Source: Hericium rajendrae (lineage: Eukaryota; Basidiomycota; Agaricomycetes; Russulales; Hericiaceae). Taken from it: a stretch of 64,000 bases of DNA. The DNA is taken from contig CM065882.1 of NCBI GenBank assembly GCA_033439255.1, positions 1,302,001 to 1,366,000 of the forward strand. Direction: 5' to 3'. Below, in pieces: positions 55,621 to 64,000 of this stretch. The translations under genes were made by a program, and so were the position numbers. Numbering within the stretch: the first letter of the stretch is position 1; each line of letters starts with the position of its first letter. The notes under the pieces were generated by a model. It was not told where the DNA came from. It did not search any database and saw nothing but the letters and a program-made list of their open reading frames with translations.

Positions 55621-56639
55621 TTTGAGACTCCTGAACACAAAGTGAGTAATGCAAAGCTGAGAATGAACAAAGCAGAAAGGGAACAAGACAAATTAGAAAA
55701 GAAGAAAAAGGGTTAAAGTAGAAAAATCAGAGAAAAATCTAGAGAAGAAAGTAGAAACAAGATAAAAGTGAAAATTTAGAGTGAAAATTTAGAGTGAAAA
55801 ATTAGAGAAGAAAATTGAAGAGAAAATCTGCATGTGAAGCTCTGCAGCTCCAGACTTAACTGCACCAAGCTCTCTTAACAGAGCAGCCTCCAACCCTAGC
55901 CAAGCTACAAGTCCTCCAGCTGCAGCACTTCACATCCAAAAGGGAAGGATGAAAGATGCTAAGCCAAGGCCACAGGCTATCTCAGCCACCCAGACTCCAG
56001 ACTGCTCTCAGCAAAGAGACAGGATCTCTTCAGCTCCTAGGTCTCCAAGCTGGTCTCAGGATGGCTGAGGCCTGAGGCATCCAGCCACTCCTCCAGTCTG
56101 CTCACAGCAGGAAGGCAGGATCTCACAAGCTCCTATGCAGCTCCCAGCTGCTCTCAGCCCTAGGGGTCTGACTCCAAAGGAATGCTGGATCCAGTGCTCT
56201 GCAAGGCTCCAGCCTCCCTCCTATACATCCCTATAGCCCCCCATCGCTAGCTCTGTGCAGGTACTCCCAGTAGATGGACAGGGGGAGCGAAACCTCCATA
56301 CCTCTAAGGTCCCAAAATCCTGAAAACTGTGCCACAGGCCCTAGTCACACAAGCCCCCCCAGACTCCGCATCAGAAACTAGATGGAAGTCCAAAATATGG
56401 GTGGATGGTGGGGTCGAGGACGGACGATGAGTGAGGCATGTGAGCCCCCCCAGACTGGTGCAGGAGATTTGAGTTGAGAGTAGACAGGATTGAATGAGGA
56501 TCACAGAGCGTAAGAGCAGCGAGGGTTGCAGATAAGCAGAAAGGGATGGATGCCATCCCTAGGATGTTGAAGGAGATGAGGATGGAGAGAAGGGATTTGC
56601 GGAGCAAGATCATGTCGGATTAGGACGTGTGAGGGCGCG

Positions 56640-58900
56640 TTTTGGAGGTGTGAACAATGCGGAGGAGATGCAAAAATCCGCTTGTTGATTAGTGGTCTGG
56701 ATGCCGAGATATGGCCGAGCCAAAAGAGGCCTAAATCGCCAAGTGACTTGCTGGATGACTACCCAAGCCATAGAATACCCCAGAGCTTGTATAGGGATTC
56801 AAAAGCGTTCGAGTATGCGAGCAGAGCGCAAAAACCCGCATCCAAATCGGTCCAGAAACGAAGGAGATGTGGCAGGATAGGGAGGATGGCTAGCTGCAAA
56901 AGCCAGGCGAAGGTCGAATGGGAACGGCTGGGTGGATGACAATGGATGAGGGCTTGTTTGAATCCCTTTTATGAACGTGTTAAGGTCAAGAAGAGTTTGC
57001 AGCGATAGCACATGTGGATCGAGCGCTACAAGCCTTCTAAGGCACCCAAGAGCGCCATCAGTTCCATTGGAATCCAACGGAATGGGATAGCGTTTGTAGA
57101 AACGTTTTGGGTGCCCCAGAATACGACGATTATTGCGGTCCAGATGCAAAAATCTGCTTAGAAATTGGTCCACGGATGGCAGAGATATGGTTATGCAGTC
57201 TGGACCCTTCCCAGAGGCTGTGGCCCCGTAGGTGGAATGGGAACGGCTGGTCGTATCAGGTCGTATGAGGGCTTGTTGGAATCGCATTAAAAACGCAAAC
57301 TTGGGCGTTCAAACCGTTTGACAATCCGCCAGATATTCGGCCTTGGGTGTAGAGATAAGTCTGGCCTGAAGAACAGGCAGGGCCAGAGAGATGGCGAAGA
57401 AAGGAGCCTCTCAGGGCAGAACAAATGCATGAATACGAAAGCGAATTCTCAGTGGATTCCACCGAGAAAGGTTTCGAAAGAATTGGAGGAGAATTGAAGA
57501 AGATACAAGGAAATTTCGCCCCAGAGGGAGGAGGAAGAGGAGATGATTCGATCTTGAGAACGGCTGGACCAATCAGCATGATCTTGGGCTTGTCGAAAAG
57601 CGTTTGCAAAGGGTAGGCTGAATGTAGGAAGAACAGAAGGAATGAAGTTCCAGTGGATACCACAGAGCTTCATCCAAGTGCCACTACATCGCCTAGGGTC
57701 GCCCAAGTCCGGCCATTGGCAGCCCCCCAGCCTCCTGGTCTTAAGACGAATGAATATGGTGAAATAAAGGAATAGATGACAAGAAACCACTTGTTGATAG
57801 CACCCCTGGTCACGGAGATATGGAGCTGGGGCTGCCTGGGGAATCCCCTGGACTATGGACACAATTCTGAAGGAACGGCTGGACGTCCCTCAAATCGTTT
57901 TGGTGTTCTGGTACCGGGTCAATAATGCGAGTCGAGTGCAAAAGACCGCTTCAAAATCGGTCCAGTATTCAGGGAGATACCAGCTGGCACTCAGGAGGGG
58001 CAGCAGGGTGAGTAGCCCCTCGAGCATAATGAGAACCGGTGGTCGGATCTGGACTTATGAGGGCTTGTTCGAAGCGTATTTGCAACGCGAACTCGGGCCA
58101 AAAGTCCGTTAGGTCATAGCTAGCATAGGCGCCACGCTATGGCCATCTTAGCACACCAGGGAGCGTCCTTGATACCCTCGGATTCCAAGGGGATGGCTGG
58201 ACACTCTGAAAAGCGTCCTAGTGAGCGGAACGGTCCTAAAGGCACACATTGACGTGCAAAAACCTGGTTCCAAATCGATAGAGGGAAAGGAGAGATACAG
58301 CAGTGCAATATGATCTCTCCTCCAGGCAGAGCAGGATCGCCGATGAAATGGGAACTAGGGCTCCAATCAGCTCGTGCAAGGGCTCGTTGGATTCGTGTGG
58401 ATGGTCCGAATCGAGGCATCCTGTCCGTATAAGGATCCGTGCAGAACTGACTTCATGAGCCCCAGGATAGTCCGACCATAGGAGATGGACTATGGCGAAG
58501 ATTTGACAGGTTGGGTCTTCTCCCAGGGTGAAAGCGGTTATGCGAAGGTGTATCAAATGCTCCGTGGATTCCACGGAGCAAGTTTCGAAGGAATAGAAGA
58601 AAATTTGAAGGAAATACAGTGAAATTTCGCTTCAGAGGGAGGATGAGGAGAGCATGAAGATATCTTGACAACCGCTGGAGCGCTTGAGACGTTCTTGGGC
58701 TCGTTCGAAAGCGTTTGGAAAGGCGAAGAGGATGGTGGAGTGGTTTAAGGAGCAGGGGCAACGTACAAAGCACGATTTGCATCCAAACCCTCCCTACATC
58801 GCCTGACAGAGCCTGATCTCAGCGATCTACAGCCCCCCAGCCTCCTGGACTTGAAGCGAGGTGGAAAGCGTTTGAAAATCGAATAGGATACAAAAGAAAC
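56640..58900 (-). repeat. Diverged internal repeats of the LTR element
   Basis: A block about 250 bp long around GTGGATTCCACxGAG, AAATTTCGCxxCAGAGGGAGG and GGGCTxGTTCGAAAGCGTTT occurs at 57440-57610 and again at 58560-58720 (spacing about 1.1 kb). A second box, TGCAAAAxCCGxTTCxAAATCGGTCCA, recurs near 56660, 56830, 57145, 57945 and 58255. The internal region seems to have grown by duplication. Confidence 0.6.
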
Positions 58901-59713
58901 CGAGGGAATCCGTCCAGAAATGAGAGAGTTAGAGAGGGGGTGAACTACCAGGCTCCTGACCCTCTCCTCGGCATGGGAGTTCTCGAGGCAAGGCCCTGTT
59001 GATAGGGCGATGAAGCGAAGCATCTCTATGAGGACTAGAGATGCATATAGAGCCCTCCAAGCAGCCAGAATTGGGCCAAAGGAGGAGCTGGAGGCAGGGA
59101 GCTGCCCAGAGGAGGAGGAGGCCTGGAATGGCCGAGCGAGTCTTGCGTCAACAGACAGTGGCCGGAGAACACATGGGACATGTTCTGTGCGAAGGTAGAG
59201 AGCTCCTGGGACTGCCAGGGACATGGATTCCACATCCCTGAGGTCCTCAACTCGAGGAGGAGGAGGAGTCTTGATGGCAGGAGGAAGAGCACCTGCATAC
59301 TGGAATAGGATATCGACACCTTCAGCGACTCGTGCCTGCAAAGTGCACCAGGCCCAACGAACGTCCCAGGGAGACGGTGACCCCTGGAGACAGGAACAGA
59401 GAACGAGATCCCTGTCGACCATAAAGACAGAACTCGGGGGGTATGGCAGGCAAAACCCAACTTGATCGAGCAACGATTGAAGTTGCTCGATGACCTCTAA
59501 GGCAAAGTGGAGCAAGGGCTCCCTGATCCGAAACTGATGGGCTTGGATACCAAGCCCATTGTCAACAAGATCACTGTCGACAAGGGAATGAGACCGGAGA
59601 GCAAGAACGCGGCTCTCCAGCGAATGGCGATAAGACGACTTGACATCGTCGCTTGAGATAAGGAACCTGGACATGGATGCCACGTTCAGGGAGAGGGGAA
59701 CTGAATGAGACAT
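58745..59713 (-). CDS. Possible gag-position ORF of the LTR element, 322 aa
   Basis: It starts 55 bp inside the 5' LTR (minus-strand orientation) with MSHSVPLSLNVASMSRFLIS, where a gag gene would begin. SLLDQVGFCLPYPPSSVFMV and VAEGVDILFQYAGALPPAI look like structured protein, and LPASSSSFGP a linker. I see no zinc knuckle or known gag motif, and the last part runs into the internal repeats (SRRLGGCRSL is encoded by the GGGGGGCTG tract). It may be a divergent gag or an unrelated protein. Confidence 0.35.
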   Translation of the reverse strand: MSHSVPLSLNVASMSRFLISSDDVKSSYRHSLESRVLALRSHSLVDSDLVDNGLGIQAHQFRIREPLLHFALEVIEQLQSLLDQVGFCLPYPPSSVFMVDRDLVLCSCLQGSPSPWDVRWAWCTLQARVAEGVDILFQYAGALPPAIKTPPPPRVEDLRDVESMSLAVPGALYLRTEHVPCVLRPLSVDARLARPFQASSSSGQLPASSSSFGPILAAWRALYASLVLIEMLRFIALSTGPCLENSHAEERVRSLVVHPLSNSLISGRIPSVSFVSYSIFKRFPPRFKSRRLGGCRSLRSGSVRRCREGLDANRALYVAPAP

Positions 59714-59768
59714 GTGAAGTCCTCACCAGCCAGCCAGAGACAAGTGGACTTCCGGATATGTCCACCTT

Positions 59769-60255
59769 TGTAACGGACGATAGAGGTCGAGCCGCTACTG
59801 TCTGGGAAGTCCAAGGTAGGCGAGCGAGTGAGGAGGGTATAAAGGTGTCATAGACCTCCTAGAGAGAGTCCACGAGCTAGAGCTAACAGAACCGAGGATG
59901 CCTCAGTCCTGCAGCCAAGCAGATGAGTGATGAGCTGGCACCTCCTCTGAGGGCCAGCAGCAGATATAGACCTCCTGATGAGGGTATTGGGGGCCACACA
60001 CCTTCCTTTGAGGGTTGGATCCCAAGAGAACCTTTCAGATATGAGGAGAACAAGCAGAGACTGAGACAAAAGCAGACAGATGGTGGTGAGTTGGCAAGAT
60101 AGATCCTTATTCCCAATAAGGAAATCCGCTCTAAGTACATGATTCAAACTCAGCTATCCTAATAAGGAAACTCTGCAAAACTCGAAAAGTAAGCCAGGTA
60201 GAAAAGAGTAAGAAAGTAGAAGACTATAGTAGTAACTGATAAACCATCCGTTACA
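59769..60255 (-). repeat. LTR (5' LTR of the minus-strand element)
   Basis: 487 bp, essentially identical to the other LTR. Confidence 0.9.
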
Positions 60256-61373
60256 CCATGACCCGACATTCACACACAAGGGCTTTACCTCCCACTTGCA
60301 CCCTCAAGAGAAACTGTGATTCCGGCATAGCATGTGAGTGGCCATAATGACAAATCACTGAGTGTCGTTGCTGTAGCAACGAGGCTGGACTATTGTTCAT
60401 CATGTGGCAGCATGCGCCGACTTCAACTCTGCACCCACGCCCATGCTCACGTCTGGCTCACCCCACCAGCAGTGCGCAGCTGCCCGTGCACATGCAGGAC
60501 AGCATGCAATCACCACTCATTCCCCTACCAGTGCATGCATGTGCGCTTCTGGCTGTCTGCTGCTATTCTCACATGGCTCGGACTGCATGCGCGGACGTTC
60601 CATGCCCATTTTAGCTGCACCGCACCTGTGCCCACATCCCTCTATCCCCTCAACAGCACGGTTGTCCGTGCATACCTGGGACAGCGTGCACCTGCTGCTT
60701 ATGTCTCGCCAGGTCACGTCCCACCAGTGCATGCATGCGTGTGCACCCTCGACTGTTCTACCTCATCTCGAGGACTGCATGTGCAGATGTGCAGCGCCAA
60801 CTTCAATATCGTGCTTGCACCTGCATCTCTCTTAACAGGCTGCCAGTGCATGCATGCGTGTGCCACACCACGACTCCCATCATGCACACGCTTGTCCATG
60901 CACGGCCCCCGCAAGCCCATGGCATCCTGTGCAGTTGAGTCATGCCCTTAAGGGAACACGGTGGGTAGTAAGCAAGCACTGGCAGAGATTGTGGTGTGGC
61001 AGTATTATGCATTATCATGTACACGGCTGAGTAGTGGTATAGTAAGTGTAGACTAGAGCTTGTGTATCATAGTATATTTGTGCCAAATAAACTTTAAGCT
61101 ATGAGTCACTACAGGTTACTCGTGGGTCGATGAAGTTCAGCAAAATCTTGACCTAGATCCGGACAGGTCTCAGCCACCAGGTGATCCAGATCTGCGGGTC
61201 AGGAACCTGCGGGTAAATTTCGCAGGTATACCCGTGTTGACCCACGGGTGACTCTGACTTGTGTCGAACCCTAATTGCCAGTGTGTACGCACAGTGAACC
61301 ACCAACTGTGCTAGATGCATCTCGAGCACAGTACATATTGTACCTTCCTGCTACGTCTGTCTACTTCAAGCTA

Positions 61374-63919
61374 GTACTATGATAGGACATATAGATCAAC
61401 ACTGGGCTATTCAATTTTTCAGATGATATACACTACACCAACTCATATATGCACTCTTGGCTCACATTTTTTGACCTATGTACACCTTTGTTGATCTACT
61501 TACACATATATCAACCTATGGGCATCATAGCAAACTTATGTATGCTTCTACTACCTCATACATTTCCTGTTAGCCTGTGCACCTTCTATTGATTTGTATG
61601 CATTGCTGCTAGCACCAAAGGCAGAATTTAATTTCTATATTTGGATTTTTTTTCTGACTTTTACAAAAAATAACATAACTCATACTAGTTTTTTTAATAG
61701 AGCTTATATCTCTTCAATGTATAATCTAGTCAGTATTTTTCTATTTTACATGCATAAAATACTATTAAAATTGAATTCTCACTTTTAAATCATATTTTGT
61801 ATACTGGCAGAAATTAGTGACCAAATATGACAACTACTTTCTGATAAAATTGCCTGTCGACTAGCATAAAGGTCTAGAGTAACAAAAAACTCATACAAAT
61901 GCATGAGAGCATCAATTGTGCAAACATCACTTTAAGCATATAAAAAAAACACTATTTAATCTAATCTAATCATGAGTAGTTCAGCTCCTACCTCTGATAA
62001 CTCTACATTTTTTACTATGTTATATATCTTAGCACCTTATTTTATATATAATCTTGTGTGTTATATAGTACACACTTGTCATATCTTATTCTACTCAGCC
62101 CGATATATGATATACACTATTATATATACTTATACTATAGATACTTGTAATATCTACAATTATAGTAGTAGTCTAGTTGTATGTCTAATCAAACAAGATT
62201 CAAGATTGAATATATGATCAATGTCAAACATTGTATTGTTGAACAAAGCTAATGGCCAATCACGTGATCAATAGCAGACCTTGTTCGGCCGCACAAGGTC
62301 TGGTGGCTGTGCTTAGCTTATGTCAGCAGTAGTTGATGTTGCGCTCTCTGCTTTCTCTTCTTTTCTTCAGATAGCTTTGAAGTCAGTGTGATACTACCAG
62401 TAGTGCACACTGACTACAAGGCTTGGACACGCCCAGTTCCCATCTGCAGTGAGTTGCGGCTGAGGTGTCCAATGATGGTGTAGGGCCATCACCAACTTTC
62501 TGGATCTCTTCTGATGATGTGGCATAGAGATTGCACCATGGTCCTCTCAATACCACATGAATCAGAATGAGTGAAAGCTTGTTGGAATCAGATTTAGAAT
62601 AGCTTTAGAATAGTGCCATAAACAGCAAAATAGCATGGCAAAATGCTGATCTATTGAACTATATGTCCGTGATGATGTGGCAGACTAATTGCTTTATAGC
62701 TCTGCTGATACTGCATCAATCATAATGTATGAGGGCTTATTGAAATTGTATTTACAGTAGCTTTCTAACAGTATAGTTTACAACATTATAGCACCACTTG
62801 TTGTTGAGATAGGAGACAATACTCTTTTGCTGATGTGGCACATAAATCGAGAAATATCTCTGCTTGGAGTGATCCGATTTTCATATTCTAAATTGGGTTG
62901 GAAAGATGTAATCAAACATATTTGAACACAATTTACCGTTTGTCGATTGATTGCTTCGTTGCAGAGCTATAAAGCAATCACTGTATACAGTGTATTGGCT
63001 CTCTAGGCGACTTATGCTTATGTAAGCGGGCGCTAAGACCTTGTTCGGCCGCACAAGGTCTTGTAGGATCACATGACCGAGTCTCAGGACCCATTGCTAC
63101 CGATAAATTGCATTGTTTTGCTCATTTTATCAGTAAACAGTATGTACATTTGTTTGCTGTGTATCATTTTAGTGGCTGTATCTTTCTGTGAGCAGTAAAT
63201 TGTGTTGGAGACCAGCTTTCTAATATATTAGGATGCATTTAAGAACAAGTGAATCGGCTGAGTACTGATTAAGTTAGCTGGAGTTCAAGCATTCTAGGGG
63301 GAAAATGCAGAAACAATTCGCATTCTGCGAGTTTTGCACCAATCCTGATGCATGAGGTACCGTCAGAAAGCTATCAATAAGTAGATTCTGATGCACTTTA
63401 GAACGAGTAAATCGGTTGGGAATTGACCTAGTTAGCTAGGGTTCAAGCATTTTAGAAGAGGAAAAAAAGAAACACTTTGCATTCTGCAAGTTCTTAACCG
63501 ATTTGGATGCATAAAATATGATAGCAAAGCTATAAGTGAGTAGATTTAGATGCATTTAAGAACAAGTAAATCAGTGGAGAATGCACTGAGTTAGCTTAAG
63601 TTCAAGTGTCATAAAGGGGAAATGTAGAAATTCATTGCATTCTATGAGTTCTACACAGATCAGGATGCAAAAAATACTGTCAGAAAGCAATAAATGAGCA
63701 GATCCAGATGCATTTGAGAACAGGTGAATTGGTCAAGAACTGATCAAGTTACATTAAATCAACAAAGTTTGGCCAGAGCTGGAGTTGAACCTGCAAACTC
63801 GTGAGATTGAAGATGTGTGATTATATAAGCCAACTGCCTAATGGGCATAGTCATCGTTTGCATGTCGTTTTCACTATGAAAAGGCGGTATAGAGTAAACG
63901 ATTCTAAGGAATCGTAACT
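61374..63919 (+). repeat. 2.55-kb dispersed repeat, copy 2 (empty site for hAT-like element B)
   Basis: Collinear with 30985-35092 minus the hAT-like insert. Hairpins GACCTTGT/ACAAGGTC are at 62277-62300 and 63035-63062, again about 755 bp apart. The 157-bp array lies at 63230-63750. The upstream 61300-61373 extends the match to the copy at 1-186. Confidence 0.8.
63768..63917 (-). mobile_element. tRNA-related SINE-like sequence, copy 4
   Basis: TTACGATTCC end at 63917, B box GGTTCAACTCC near 63781-63791 (minus strand). Confidence 0.6.
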
Positions 63920-64000
63920 TGATTGTACTAGTAGCTGTATGAAATATAATTGATTTTGGCTTTATATCTCTTGTATCTGATTGATCTGAGATAGTACTAA
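63918..64000 (+). repeat. Repeat of 30713-30795, cut by the window edge
   Basis: TTGATTGTACTAGTAGCTGT onward matches the sequence that precedes the first 2.55-kb repeat. Confidence 0.85.

Larger units (their letters stand above)
55112..60255 (-). mobile_element. Young 5.1-kb LTR retrotransposon, minus strand, without recognisable pol
   Basis: Both LTRs are 487 bp with TGTAACGGA...TCCGTTACA ends. The only difference I see is one base, near 55150 versus 59807. The target duplication is CCATG (55107-55111 and 60256-60260). Orientation comes from a polypurine tract on the minus strand, AAGAAAGTGGGGGGGCTC, next to the left LTR (55599-55620), and a candidate primer site TGGACATATCCGG just inside the right LTR (about 59752-59764). 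No protease, reverse transcriptase or integrase is visible in the 4.2-kb interior, so it must use proteins of another element. It split hAT-like element C. Confidence 0.9.
54585..61273 (+). mobile_element. hAT-like element C (net 1.5 kb) with a nested LTR retrotransposon
   Basis: Ends TAGGGTTCGACACGAGTGCA and GACTTGTGTCGAACCCTA, and a perfect 8-bp duplication ATTGCCAG at 54577-54584 and 61274-61281. Without the LTR element it is about 1.54 kb, the size of element B. The pieces are 54585-55111 and 60261-61273. The right piece has GTTGCTGTAGCAAC and a long C-rich region of CATGCATGC motifs. No transposase. Frames such as 60334-60951 are not supported. Confidence 0.9.

Overview
The window looks like a transposon-dense intergenic region of a basidiomycete fungus, most likely an agaricomycete. 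The evidence is many short GT-AG introns of about 45-65 bp, an APH-fold kinase gene and an F-box-like gene of fungal type, a Helitron with DUF6570, HUH Rep and Pif1-like helicase parts, copia elements primed by the anticodon arm of initiator tRNA-Met, and nested hAT-like and CACTA-like DNA transposons. No species is claimed.

Layout. 1-9.0 kb: a 3.2-kb element with CATCAG termini (187-3432) abuts a truncated copia element on the minus strand (3433-6431), followed by a second, older copia copy (6432-9024) carrying a fold-back insert. 9.1-15.7 kb: a tRNA-like SINE, a 1.9-kb hAT-like element with a captured gene fragment, one intact APH kinase gene (minus strand, 11486-12529), a small unrecognised spliced gene, and three copies of a 400-bp CATCAGGAA element. 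15.95-16.98 kb: a three-exon F-box-like gene.

17.9-29.7 kb is the most striking part. Two large spliced genes diverge. The minus-strand gene (15 exons, 1305 codons by my model) has a JmjC-type dioxygenase domain. The plus-strand gene (13 exons, 1347 codons) has a 2OG-Fe(II) oxygenase core that resembles the fungal TET/JBP class. Between them lie a 160-bp hairpin-rich tandem array and long inverted repeats. All exon phases close in both genes (one acceptor in the second is non-canonical). Just after the second gene's stop begins a copy of the tail of the Helitron helicase gene that lies 16 kb further right.

35.0-46.3 kb repeats this arrangement with other genes: a divergent pair of unrecognised spliced genes around a 224-bp tandem repeat, then the Helitron Rep-helicase on the plus strand, broken by a frameshift between its HUH and double-tyrosine motifs. 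I infer two Helitron-related cargo blocks that share a 3' tail. A 2.55-kb repeat unit with tRNA-like ends lies between and beyond them (30.98-35.09 and 61.37-63.92 kb).

46.8-61.3 kb is a stack of nested insertions with target duplications readable at most junctions. A degenerate copia (47956-54576) holds a 3.6-kb CATCTGG-ended element that carries two inverted 21-bp minisatellite arms (49116-52725), and a 407-bp MITE (52756-53162). At its right edge sits a hAT-like element (54585-61273) that was split by a very young 5.1-kb LTR retrotransposon on the minus strand (55112-60255).
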